Below, piece by piece: positions 53,442-61,682 of a stretch of DNA of 64,000 nt. Below the pieces are notes generated by a model that had not been told where the DNA came from, did not search any database, and saw only the letters and a program-made list of their open reading frames with translations. The number at the start of each line of letters is the position of its first letter. Position 1 is the stretch's first letter. The translations under genes were made by a program, and so were the position numbers. The DNA is from an uncultured Poribacteria bacterium (GTDB taxonomy: Bacteria > Poribacteria > WGA-4E > WGA-3G), in contig OX638352.1 in assembly GCA_951813545.1 (NCBI GenBank), positions 4,294,835 to 4,358,834 on the forward strand, in the 5' to 3' direction.

Positions 53442-54095
53442 TTACATCGAAAAGTCACCGACAAAGACGTTGTTCTCTGCGCCGCTTTGCTGCCACGTCA
53501 CCGGGAGGTGGGTGTCTTTATAGCGGTAGACTTCAGATTTACCAACGATGGCGTTCTGAATCGTTGTCAGCGGTTTATACCAGATCTGATGTGGCTGTGT
53601 GCATCCGGCACATGGATAACGGTTCGCTGACAGTGCGAGGACCTCTCCAACCTTCACGTCATATCGGGTGCCTTCTTTCGAGAATTCGATGGAGGCGGTT
53701 TGCGTTGCAACGACTTCGCCTAAAACGTCCGAGCGTTTCGTTGTTAACATGTCCTTGAGGGCAGCACGCTGTTCGGGTGTGGTGCTCAGATCCATATACA
53801 ACACGCTCTTGCGCGTTTCAGTGTCAATTGCCAAGTTGCTTTTGGCACTGATAACAGCGACAACAGTTAGATTCTTCAACGAAACATCGTTCCAACTTCC
53901 GCTCTGAATGTTCCAGACGGCGGTTGCCTCTCTGCCACCTTCCACATACTCAGAACCAAAGTGGCACGCTCCAACATAGACACTCGCGGAACGAGCTTCA
54001 ATATATTCGCCTTGCACGGTCGGTGCTTCAGTGGCAAGCGCGAAACCCGCTATGAGGACCAACGCGAGTGTTGTTAAAACAAGAATACCTTTCAT
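53442..54095 (-). CDS. Exported DUF1326-like protein
   Basis: The 217-residue protein has a signal peptide (about residues 1-21). The mature start VQGEYIEARSASVYVGACHF, then GSEYVEGG, and the later NRYPCAGCTQPHQIW with a CxxC resemble DUF1326 proteins, which are small exported beta proteins of unknown function. A ggaggaagag ribosome site precedes the ATG. No operon partner is evident. The family call is by pattern. Confidence 0.72.
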   Translation of the reverse strand: MKGILVLTTLALVLIAGFALATEAPTVQGEYIEARSASVYVGACHFGSEYVEGGREATAVWNIQSGSWNDVSLKNLTVVAVISAKSNLAIDTETRKSVLYMDLSTTPEQRAALKDMLTTKRSDVLGEVVATQTASIEFSKEGTRYDVKVGEVLALSANRYPCAGCTQPHQIWYKPLTTIQNAIVGKSEVYRYKDTHLPVTWQQSGAENNVFVGDFSM

Positions 54096-54415
54096 GAACT
54101 CTTCCTCCTTGCGCTATACTTTAATCCAAATGTAGCCTGCAAATCAAATTCGCGTTACCGGTCGCGAACTACAGTATTACACCAATTGATGTTATTATAC
54201 TGTAACTCGTATAGAAATGTCAACTTTTTTGCCAAATTTCCCAGAGCCGTTCCGTTTTCAGTTTTCTATGCGTTTTGCGTTAGGCATCAGGATTTGGAGA
54301 TTCCTCTATGGAAAAGCAAGTGCCCACTGCTGCAGTAGTACCTGAAACGAACGTGCTATTTGATACTAAATGCGCGTTCAAGATTGTCCTTCAGTCGGGC
54401 TATGATTGCTGCCTC
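54096..54415. other. Intergenic region left of the IS630 pair
   Basis: No gene is supported in 320 bases. The part next to the IS (54356-54415, minus strand) could encode a short C-terminus (...LKDNLERAFSIK) that may have continued past 57238 before insertion, but the continuation has no clear start. Confidence 0.35.
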
Positions 54416-54445
54416 TAGTAGTTTGTCCAGTCTAAAATTATAGTT

Positions 54446-54776
54446 CTGGGATTTCTCACAATTGCTTGGTTCATGAAAAAAATAAGTGCAAATGAAACTT
54501 TTTACCCCTATTGCCATTGACTTCGTGAACACAAACGCACACATATTTTACAGGAGTGAAAGTTTTCTAATTCCTCTAAACCTAATAACATCAATACGAA
54601 ATACCTATGAAAAAACCATTTAATAGGCGATTTTATTCTATTTTGTATTGAAAACAAGGTGTTTTTTTCACGTAATAGAGGTCTATCAATGATCGTTTTT
54701 TAGCATTTTCAGAACCGCGTATTGAGAGAACGTTGATAGATAGTGGAAACTTCTGAGTGCTTTTGAGAAATCCCAG
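54446..54776 (+). mobile_element. About 330-bp non-coding mobile element, copy 2, inside IS630
   Basis: It has the same 13-base inverted ends as copy 1 (ctgggatttctca / tgagaaatcccag). A perfect 5-bp duplication TAGTT lies at 54441-54445 and 54777-54781. The interior is highly similar to copy 1, in the opposite orientation. The 5-bp duplication distinguishes it from TA-targeting IS630 elements, so another transposase must mobilise it. Confidence 0.9.
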
Positions 54777-54803
54777 TAGTTTTATTTTTTGTTTTTCAAA
54801 CTC

Positions 54804-54832
54804 TTGACATAAAAAAGTGTATCTCTTAGACT
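54804..54832 (+). promoter_or_regulatory. Promoter of IS630 transposase 1
   Basis: TTGACA at 54804-54809 and TAGACT at 54827-54832 have a 17-base spacer. The nested element ends 27 bases upstream, so the promoter core was spared. Confidence 0.7.
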
Positions 54833-54861
54833 GTTAGAAACGACTTAGGAGGTATACTGAC

Positions 54862-55323
54862 TTGAAGAAGAAATACGTCGTAGATCTGAGCGATTCACAA
54901 CGCGAGTTATTGAAAGACTGCGTGGAGAAAGGGCAAACGACAGCCTATAAGATCCGGCATGCTCATATTTTGTTAAAAGCAGATGCCGGGTGGACAGATG
55001 CTCAGATAGCCGAAGCGTTTGGGTGCCACCGGCAGACAGTTTACAATGTGCGTCGACGTTTGATGGAAAAAGGGTTTTCGGAGGCATTAGGTCGGTCTGA
55101 GCGTCAAGAGCCGCCTTGTCAGCGTAAACTCGATGGTGCCGCCGAGGCGCGTTTGATAGCGTTGAGTTGTGGTCAACCGCCCGCAGGTTTCCGAAGATGG
55201 ACGCTGCGGCTTCTGGCGGCTAAACTTGTTGAACTTGAAATAGTTGAGAGTATCTCCCCGGAGACCGTGCGTCAGACGCGAAAAAAAATGTGCTCAAACC
55301 GCATCTACGTCAGCAATGGGTGA
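54862..55323 (+). CDS. IS630 transposase 1, first ORF (helix-turn-helix part)
   Basis: A TTG start after aggaggt gives a 153-residue DNA-binding part with a helix-turn-helix (AGWTDAQIAEAFGCHRQTVYNV). A run of eight A at 55281-55288 precedes the end of its useful sequence; the last residues (MCSNRIYVSNG) are out of the family frame. A -1 slip there gives KKNVLKPHLRQQWVIPSGDN in the second ORF, matching intact IS630 transposases. The full enzyme is thus probably made by frameshifting. Confidence 0.88.
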   Translation: MKKKYVVDLSDSQRELLKDCVEKGQTTAYKIRHAHILLKADAGWTDAQIAEAFGCHRQTVYNVRRRLMEKGFSEALGRSERQEPPCQRKLDGAAEARLIALSCGQPPAGFRRWTLRLLAAKLVELEIVESISPETVRQTRKKMCSNRIYVSNG

Positions 55324-55979
55324 TCCCCTCGGGAGACAATGCAGCGTTTGTTGCGTCTATGGAGCATGTGCTGGATTACTACCAGAGACCTTTAGATGCT
55401 GAGTTTCCAGTGGTGAATATGGATGAGCAACCTGTGCAGCTGAAGGCGGACTTGCGGGAAAGTCAACCGATGCAGCCCGGTCAAGTCGAGCGTGTGGATT
55501 CGGAATATAAACGCAAGGGGGTCGTGTCGCTTTTCCTATTTACTGAGGCACTTTCTGGGTGGCGACGGGTATCAGTGCGAGAACGACGGACGGCTGTGGA
55601 TTGGGCAGAAGAGGTAAAAGTGGTTTTGGAGGACATCTATCCGGATGCACAACGAGTGATCTTGGTGTGTGATAATCTCAATACGCATACATTTGCGTCG
55701 TTGTATAAAGCCTTTCCTGCAGCGCAGGCGCGTCGTTTGTGTTCGCGTTTGGAGTTGGTGTATACACCCAAGCATGGGAGTTGGCTGAACATTGCTGAGA
55801 TCGAACTAAGCGTATTGACGCGGCAGTGTCTGTGTCGTCGGATCCCGGACTTAGAAACGCTACGTTCGGAGACGCAAGCCTGGCAGAAGCAGCGAAATGC
55901 CGAGGCAAAGGGTGTTGACTGGCAGTTTACAACTCAAGACGCACGCACTCGACTCAAACGGCTTTATCCACAATGTTAG
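55290..55979 (+). CDS. IS630 transposase 1, second ORF (DDE part)
   Basis: This is the catalytic part, with Asp in VVNMDEQPVQL, Asp in LVCDNLNTH and Glu in GSWLNIAEIELS. The frame is -1 relative to the first ORF and is open through the A8 run, so the GTG at 55290 is probably not a real start. The stop TAG lies inside the right inverted end. No disabling mutation is seen. Confidence 0.88.
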   Translation: MLKPHLRQQWVIPSGDNAAFVASMEHVLDYYQRPLDAEFPVVNMDEQPVQLKADLRESQPMQPGQVERVDSEYKRKGVVSLFLFTEALSGWRRVSVRERRTAVDWAEEVKVVLEDIYPDAQRVILVCDNLNTHTFASLYKAFPAAQARRLCSRLELVYTPKHGSWLNIAEIELSVLTRQCLCRRIPDLETLRSETQAWQKQRNAEAKGVDWQFTTQDARTRLKRLYPQC

Positions 55980-56030
55980 ACTGGACAGACTACTAGTAGT
56001 TCATCAACATTGAGTTTGAGGTAAAGTGTG

Positions 56031-56060
56031 TTGACTTTTTGAGATGTTCTGTGATATATT
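56031..56060 (+). promoter_or_regulatory. Promoter of IS630 transposase 2
   Basis: TTGACT at 56031-56036 and TATATT at 56055-56060 have an 18-base spacer, 38 bases before the ATG at 56099. Confidence 0.65.
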
Positions 56061-56098
56061 CTTCCTATGATTTGAATCTCATTTCCAAGAGGTCTGCG

Positions 56099-56566
56099 AT
56101 GAAAAAACATAGAGTTGAGCTGACGTGTGAAGAGCGTCAAACGCTACAAACATTAGTCCGCAAGGGACAACACAGTGCGCTGAAACTCATGCGTGCCCAC
56201 ATCTTGCTGAAAGCAGATAGCCATGGACCCGGCTGGACGGATGCGCAAATCGCCGAGGCGTTTGGGTATCATGAGCAAACCGCCTACAATGTTCGCAAAC
56301 GTTTTGCGACGGGCGGGAGACTCTCCGCCTTGGAACGCAAACCCCAAAGTCGCCCCTCTCACGTGCGGAAACTTGAGGGTCAAGGTGAGGCGCGTTTGAT
56401 AGCCTTGGCTTGTAGCGATCCGCCCGAAGGGTTTGCGCGCTGGACATTACAACTCCTTGCTGATGAACTCGTTGAACTTCAGATTGTTGAAAGTATCTCT
56501 ATTGAAACGATCCGACAGACCCTAAAAAAAACGCCTTACGTCCGCATCGGTCGTCCTATTGGGTGA
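56099..56566 (+). CDS. IS630 transposase 2, first ORF
   Basis: ATG at 56099 is favoured over the upstream in-frame codon at 56039, which lies within the promoter. It has the helix-turn-helix GPGWTDAQIAEAFGYHEQTA. Eight A at 56524-56531 lie at the end. The -1 frame reads KKNALRPHRSSYWVIPPDED into the second ORF, which matches the family, so programmed frameshifting is likely. The tail TPYVRIGRPIG is the unshifted product. Confidence 0.88.
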   Translation: MKKHRVELTCEERQTLQTLVRKGQHSALKLMRAHILLKADSHGPGWTDAQIAEAFGYHEQTAYNVRKRFATGGRLSALERKPQSRPSHVRKLEGQGEARLIALACSDPPEGFARWTLQLLADELVELQIVESISIETIRQTLKKTPYVRIGRPIG

Positions 56567-57228
56567 TCCCGCCGGATGAAGACGCAGACTTCGTTGCGGC
56601 GATGGAGGCGGTCTTAGAGGTTTACCAGCGCCCTGAAGACGCGCGGTTTGCCGTTGTCGCTATGGATGAACGTCCCGTGCAGTTGCTCAAAGACATCCGG
56701 TCCCCTGTGCCTCCGAAACCCGGGCGCATCGCACGTATCGATTACGAGTATAAGCGCATTGGCGTGGTTTCTGCTTTCTTATTTACCAACCCCCTTCAAG
56801 GGTGGCGACGGGTCTCGGTGCGTCAACGCCGCACGGCCATAGATTGGGCAGAGGAAGTCAAGTATCTCTTGGAGAAAGTCTATCCGGATGTTGAGCGAGT
56901 GACATTAGTTTGCGATAATCTCAATACACATAAACTTACCTCTCTGTATAAAGCCTTTCCTGCCGAGGAGGCACTTGGGTTGTCTTCACGTTTAGAGTTA
57001 GTTTACACCCCGAAGCATGGGAGTTGGTTGAATATCGCTGAGATTGAGTTGAGTGTATTTTCAAGGCAGGGTCTGAACCGGCGGATCCCTGACTTGGAGA
57101 CGCTTCGGTCAGAAGCAGAAGCTTGGCAGAAGCATCGCAATCCGAACGCAGGTCGCGTCGACTGGCGATTTACGACACAAGACGCACGCATCAAACTCAA
57201 ACGACTATACCCTAACACTCAATGTTGA
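56563..57228 (+). CDS. IS630 transposase 2, second ORF (DDE part)
   Basis: The catalytic part has Asp in VAMDERPVQL, Asp in LVCDNLNTH and Glu in GSWLNIAEIELSVF. The frame is -1 to the first ORF and overlaps it by 4 bases. The terminal NTQC codons reach into the right inverted end. It appears intact. Confidence 0.88.
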   Translation: MIPPDEDADFVAAMEAVLEVYQRPEDARFAVVAMDERPVQLLKDIRSPVPPKPGRIARIDYEYKRIGVVSAFLFTNPLQGWRRVSVRQRRTAIDWAEEVKYLLEKVYPDVERVTLVCDNLNTHKLTSLYKAFPAEEALGLSSRLELVYTPKHGSWLNIAEIELSVFSRQGLNRRIPDLETLRSEAEAWQKHRNPNAGRVDWRFTTQDARIKLKRLYPNTQC

Positions 57229-57596
57229 TGCACTACTAGCTTCTTGTTCAGTCATCTGTCTTTCCTCCAAGGAGTTCTTGCTGCACCCACACACCAATGA
57301 TTCAGGTTGGCAGGGATTCGCGAACATCGGTTTCTGACCAATTTTTCAAATTTGAGTAAATTAACATGAGTTCAACTTAAGACTTTAACGCATAAGATTG
57401 AATCACATTAGTTACTACTAAGCTAAGCAAATTTAAGCTAAGCAAATTTCATGCCAACTCCTCTAAGGAACCGCAAGATTTGTGTTAAAACACAGGCACT
57501 GATCGGGTATAGGTTAGGTTAAGCAGTAAAAAACGAGCCTCTATCAACACAAATACAGGTTTGGTTTTCCCACAAGACGCTCGTGGAGATAACTCT

Positions 57597-57722
57597 ATGG
57601 AAACTCAACATCTCAATCCGATTGACGAGTATGTTATGAAAGGTTGGGATTCATTCACTTTTTGCAAAAAACATCAAGAAGTATCATGGAAATCTGAGGA
57701 TTTTTGCGCTGAATACCTCTGA
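57597..57722 (+). CDS. Possible small ORF, 41 residues
   Basis: An ATG preceded by gtggagataactct opens a 41-residue frame (METQHLNPIDEYVMKGWDSF...). It ends 8 bases before the stop of the minus-strand gene at 57731. No match is recognised; it could be the start of a truncated gene. The rest of the 57239-57596 interval shows no gene and is AT-rich. Confidence 0.3.
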   Translation: METQHLNPIDEYVMKGWDSFTFCKKHQEVSWKSEDFCAEYL

Positions 57723-57730
57723 TATGTCAT

Positions 57731-58165
57731 CTATTTCGTGCGTACAAGAATTAATATGACGATAATGACACAGAGGATCAGGACCCAGAACATAGGGACA
57801 GAGCCTTGGAAAAAGTCCATAATAGTGTTCTTTTTCGTCATCTTAAGTGGCACGAAATGATCTCCGCCATTAACAATCGTAACAGGTTTGCCAAGCCGAT
57901 CACCGTATCCCTCTTTGTAAATGCTGATCAGATACCGCCCTGCGGGGACGCCTGATTTTTCATAATCACCATTCGCATCTGTCTTTGTTGTAAATTCCGT
58001 GCCGTCTTGGGCAACAATTACGACTTCAACGCCCTCAATCGGGTTCTGTCTTTCGGTTGTATCAACAATCTGTCCACGGACGGTGCCTCCGTGTTGTGCG
58101 AAGACAATTCCCACAGATATAATCGTATAGGCAACGAAAATTAATGCTAAACTTAAACGCGTCAT
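57731..58165 (-). CDS. Exported CarboxypepD_reg-like protein with C-terminal membrane anchor
   Basis: ATG at 58165 follows aaggagga and gives a signal peptide (LSLALIFVAYTIISVGIVFA); the longer frame to 58303 lies inside the next gene and is not used. Residues about 28-110 form a carboxypeptidase-regulatory-like beta sandwich (GTVRGQIVDT, GVEVVIVAQDGTEFTTKTDA, GRYLISIYKEGYG). The end is a hydrophobic anchor (MFWVLILCVIIVILILV). The role may be binding or scaffolding in the envelope. Confidence 0.75.
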   Translation of the reverse strand: MTRLSLALIFVAYTIISVGIVFAQHGGTVRGQIVDTTERQNPIEGVEVVIVAQDGTEFTTKTDANGDYEKSGVPAGRYLISIYKEGYGDRLGKPVTIVNGGDHFVPLKMTKKNTIMDFFQGSVPMFWVLILCVIIVILILVRTK

Positions 58166-58202
58166 TGCTCTATTCCTCCTTGGATCGGAAACTGTGGTAG
58201 TG

Positions 58203-59051
58203 CTATTTTCCAGCGTTCGCGAGTAGGCGTTGGAGCGTTCCTCCCAAAATCTCTGCCTTGTCTGTTTCTGGAACAAATGTACAGTGTGTTCGGAACGCCT
58301 CAAGCGCGTGCTGGTACGTCATAAAGTTGCGAACGACCGGATAGTCGGACCCCCAGCAGAGACGACCGGGTCCAAAATGTTCATAGAGGGCACGCACAAT
58401 CCAATGCGTATCCGACTGCGGATAATCCCACGAGGCCTGTGAAACATAGGCGAATCCTGACATCTTGATATGAATATTCGGTAGATCTGCCGAGGCAAGC
58501 ACCTGCTTCAGTTGCGGATACGGGTGTTCTTCACCCGCTCGTGCGCCACCCATGTGATGGCAGAGAAATGGAACTGTGGGGAACTGCCCGGCAAGTTTTC
58601 GGAGTGGTTCGTGCTGGTGGCTTCCCATAGCTATGCTGGCGATGAGTCCCATTTCAACTGTTGTCTGAAAAAAGCGTTGTCCATCTTCAGAAAAAAACCA
58701 ACTCCCATCGTCATCGCCTCTGAGATAGTGCGTGTAGCCTTTGAGGGTGTATGTCTCTGCAGCTGCCTGCAGGCGATCAGCTGCACCCGGCGTGTGGTAT
58801 GTTTCTGTCCATGAACAATCTACATCGGCAAATTGAATCAACCGCTCTGGATAACGTTTGACGCACGCTGCGACGTAATCGTTATTTTCTGGATTTCTGT
58901 CAATGCGCGCACAGATAAGCACTGCTTTGTCAACGTTGTGCAGATCCATTTCGTGGAGGAGTTGTTCGACTTTGCCGCGACTCTCATCATCAGGGACAGG
59001 GGGTTGATAGGGCCAGCGGGACCAGGCATGTGTATGGGAATCAATTATCAT
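58203..59051 (-). CDS. Amidohydrolase family protein (Amidohydro_2)
   Basis: The 282-residue TIM-barrel metal enzyme has the first metal motif MIIDSHTHAW at the N-terminus, then a strand with PFLCHHMGGARAG (His) and the final Asp in LCWGSDYPVVRN. This matches the 2-pyrone-4,6-dicarboxylate lactonase / aminocarboxymuconate decarboxylase group. It is 51 bases downstream of the BMP-type ATPase on the same strand, so it may act on the imported compound or a breakdown product. Confidence 0.87.
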   Translation of the reverse strand: MIIDSHTHAWSRWPYQPPVPDDESRGKVEQLLHEMDLHNVDKAVLICARIDRNPENNDYVAACVKRYPERLIQFADVDCSWTETYHTPGAADRLQAAAETYTLKGYTHYLRGDDDGSWFFSEDGQRFFQTTVEMGLIASIAMGSHQHEPLRKLAGQFPTVPFLCHHMGGARAGEEHPYPQLKQVLASADLPNIHIKMSGFAYVSQASWDYPQSDTHWIVRALYEHFGPGRLCWGSDYPVVRNFMTYQHALEAFRTHCTFVPETDKAEILGGTLQRLLANAGK

Positions 59052-59102
59052 TTTTTTCTCCTGAGAGAGTTTCCTATTTGCTGGCGAGGTTTCTAACTCC
59101 GT

Positions 59103-60629
59103 TTAATTTAACCCCAGCATTAAGGCACCCAATTCTTGTTTGTTCGTTTCTTCGGGTTTTACAGTCCCGACGATTTTTCCGTTGTACATCACCGCGATTC
59201 TATCGCTGAGATGGAGTAGTTCGTCTAATTCGGAGGAGACGAGTAAAACAGCTTTTGCACGATTGCGCGCCCGAATAAGCCGCGTGTGGACGAATTCTGC
59301 TGCGTGAATATCTAACCCTCGCGTCGGGTGTGCGGCAATAATTACTTCGGGATTCGCTTCTAATTCACGGGCAACAACGACCTTCTGCTGATTTCCACCG
59401 GAGAGTGTCCGTATCGGATGTGTGATGTCCCCAACACGAATCTGGTATTTATCGAGTGCATTTAGGGCAGACCGCTGGATTGATTTACGCTGGAGTATCC
59501 CGTGCCGACAGAACCGTCTGTTTCTGTGATGTCCAATGATGAAATTGTCATCAATTCGATCGTTCAAGCTAATTCCATGCCTGTGTCTATCGGCGGGGAC
59601 GTGCGCAATCCGTTCACTGTTTGATGTAAGCGTTCCACTATCAATTTGCCGTAAACCTGTTAGCACTTGAATCAGTTCTGTCTGTCCGTTTCCTTCCACG
59701 CCTGCTATGCCGACAATCTCACCAGGGAAGACTTCAAGGTTAATTTCGTCAAGGTACCGTTTGTCGGACTGCCTATTTGTGATTGCGTTTTTCCATTTAC
59801 GTTTTCTTGTGGTGTTTACACTTCCAGAAAGCGTAACGTTTTCTAGGCGGAGCAACGGCGTTGTATTTTCAGTGTGCTCCCGCGTCACGGAGGTTGGAAT
59901 AACAGGCTCACCAAGAATCATTTCCGCCAATGTTGCCGGATCGGTGTCGGAAATAGGACAGGAGGCGACGGTTTGTCCGCGTCTCATCACCGTGACGGTA
60001 TCGGCTATTGCCATGACTTCATCAAGTTTGTGTGTGATGATAACGAGACTTTTCCCTTCACTTTTGAGGCTACGCATACAGTTAAAAAGCCCTTCTACTT
60101 CTTGTGGTGCAAGTACTGCTGTCGGTTCATCCATAATTAGGATATCCGCGCCATGGTAAAGAACTTTCAGGATCTCGGTGTGTTGCTGTGCCCCAATTGG
60201 TAGAGATTCGACAGGAACGTTCAGTGGGACATCAAAACCGAGCTGCGCCGCGAGTGCCGCAATCCTTTTTTCTCCCTGTTGGTAGTCAAGCAGTGCGCCG
60301 AATTTGCGCGGTTCTTTGGCAAGGATAATGTTTTGAAGAGCCGTAAAAATGGGGATAAGTGTGAAGTGTTGCTGAACCATTCCCAAGCCGAGGCGCATCG
60401 CACGCCGCGGAGAAGGGATGGCTACAGAGTCTCCATTGACGAAAATCTCGCCTGTATCGGGTTGATACAGTCCGTAGAGAATTTTCATCAGTGTAGATTT
60501 GCCTGCCCCATTTTCACCAACAATCGCGTGAATCTCGCCGTGCCGGAGTGTAAAGTCCACATCGGCGTTTGCCTGTACGTGTCCAAACCGCTTGCTGATG
60601 TCGTGCATCTCGATAATTGGAGCTACCAT
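59103..60629 (-). CDS. ABC transporter ATPase with two NBDs, BMP-associated (NupO/YufO type)
   Basis: The 508-residue double ATPase has first Walker A GENGAGKST and Walker B ILIMDEPTAVL. The second half has a family-typical altered Walker A (GVEGNGQTEL, lacking Lys), signature LSGGNQQKVVVARE and AAHPTRGLDIHA. One intact and one modified site is normal for nucleoside/sugar importers of this type. The gene follows the binding-protein gene by 5 bases. The permeases that would complete it are not adjacent; the best candidates are at 15273-17406. Confidence 0.9.
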   Translation of the reverse strand: MVAPIIEMHDISKRFGHVQANADVDFTLRHGEIHAIVGENGAGKSTLMKILYGLYQPDTGEIFVNGDSVAIPSPRRAMRLGLGMVQQHFTLIPIFTALQNIILAKEPRKFGALLDYQQGEKRIAALAAQLGFDVPLNVPVESLPIGAQQHTEILKVLYHGADILIMDEPTAVLAPQEVEGLFNCMRSLKSEGKSLVIITHKLDEVMAIADTVTVMRRGQTVASCPISDTDPATLAEMILGEPVIPTSVTREHTENTTPLLRLENVTLSGSVNTTRKRKWKNAITNRQSDKRYLDEINLEVFPGEIVGIAGVEGNGQTELIQVLTGLRQIDSGTLTSNSERIAHVPADRHRHGISLNDRIDDNFIIGHHRNRRFCRHGILQRKSIQRSALNALDKYQIRVGDITHPIRTLSGGNQQKVVVARELEANPEVIIAAHPTRGLDIHAAEFVHTRLIRARNRAKAVLLVSSELDELLHLSDRIAVMYNGKIVGTVKPEETNKQELGALMLGLN

Positions 60630-60634
60630 TTCTA

Positions 60635-61609
60635 CTACCGTTCGTGCGGAACAACGATGTCGCCCGCGATAATTTTCGCCTTGAATGCTTCAACCTGTTT
60701 CAAAATTTCGTCCGAGAGAAGTTCGCGGTTGATGTCATCAACGATGTACGCAACCCCACCCTCTTTAAGCCCATAATCTTTTAAGCCTCCAGAGAAGTTT
60801 CCTTCCTGGACACTCTTTATCGTTTCATAGACGGATATTTCCACACCTTTGATAACGCTCGTAAGCACTAATCCCGGGGCAAGGTGGTTACCGTTAGAAT
60901 CAACCCAAATGATCAATTTTTTTGTGGCTTTCGCAGCTTCAAGCACGCCCAAACCACTTGCCCCTGCAGCAGCAAGGATAACGTCTATTCCACGGTTGTA
61001 TTGCGTGAGGGCGAGTTCTTTGGCTTTTGCCGGATCGTTGAAGGCTTGCGGTGTGACACCCACATAATCCGCCATGAATTCAATATCAGGGTTCGTTGCC
61101 TTAATGCCAGCACCGAAACCGATTTCAAAAGCCTCGACCAGTGGTACTTTCATCCCGCCGATGAAACCGATCTGCTTTGTTTCTGTTTTCAACGCTGCAA
61201 TGATACCGGCAAGAAATGTTCCTTCATGTGCTCGGTAGGTGAGTGACGCGACATTCGGTTGTTCTATGACTGCGTCAATAAGCGCGAACTTGACATCTGG
61301 AAAATCGCTTGCAACACGCTTCATCGGTTCTTGAAAGAGAAAACCAACGCCGATGATAAGATCGTATTTCAGTTTCGCGAGCCTGCGAAGCGTCAATTCG
61401 GTGTCTGTGCTGAGGCTTGGAGTAACCTCTGTGAGTTTAAACCCCCATTCGTCTTTTGCTTTTTTCGCGCCTGCGTAGGCGGCATCACAAAATGAGAGAT
61501 CACCGCGTCCGGTGACATCGTAGATGAGACCGACTTTCAGTGCCGCCGGAGCCGGCTCTATCACGGCAAAACAGACAACAAAAACCGTAACCAAAATCCT
61601 TATGTGCAA
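60635..61609 (-). CDS. BMP-family substrate-binding protein (Bmp/PnrA-like)
   Basis: The 324-residue exported protein has a signal peptide (about residues 1-22) and a BMP-type core: LKVGLIYDVTGRGDLSF, VSDFPDVK-like region with DFPDVKFALIDAV, VASLTYRAHEGTFLAGIIAA and IGFIGGMKVPLVEAFEIGF. Members bind purine nucleosides or similar ligands. There is no lipobox Cys in the signal, unlike many Bmp lipoproteins. It starts a bmp-ATPase-amidohydrolase order on the minus strand. Confidence 0.9.
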   Translation of the reverse strand: MHIRILVTVFVVCFAVIEPAPAALKVGLIYDVTGRGDLSFCDAAYAGAKKAKDEWGFKLTEVTPSLSTDTELTLRRLAKLKYDLIIGVGFLFQEPMKRVASDFPDVKFALIDAVIEQPNVASLTYRAHEGTFLAGIIAALKTETKQIGFIGGMKVPLVEAFEIGFGAGIKATNPDIEFMADYVGVTPQAFNDPAKAKELALTQYNRGIDVILAAAGASGLGVLEAAKATKKLIIWVDSNGNHLAPGLVLTSVIKGVEISVYETIKSVQEGNFSGGLKDYGLKEGGVAYIVDDINRELLSDEILKQVEAFKAKIIAGDIVVPHER

Positions 61610-61682
61610 AATATTCTCCTTTCTACTCTCATAACTTTTGATAAATAGGGAAGGACGCGACTCAATACTATCTGTGATAGAC

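Larger units (their letters stand above)
54416..55995 (+). mobile_element. IS630-family element 1, carrying a nested non-coding element
   Basis: Inverted ends gtagtttgtccagtctaa (from 54418) and ttagactggacagactac (to 55993) have one mismatch, and TA lies at each side (54416-54417 and 55994-55995). It encodes a two-frame DDE transposase. The 331-bp element at 54446-54776 lies between the left end and the transposase promoter, so it inserted after the IS arrived. The right TA is shared with the next IS630. Confidence 0.9.
55994..57238 (+). mobile_element. IS630-family element 2, abutting element 1
   Basis: Inverted ends gtagttcatcaacattgag and ctcaatgttgatgcactac have one mismatch. TA at 55994-55995 is shared with element 1, and TA at 57237-57238 closes it. 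Its transposase is related to but distinct from element 1. The order TA-IS1-TA-IS2-TA means one element inserted at the target TA flanking the other. Confidence 0.9.
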
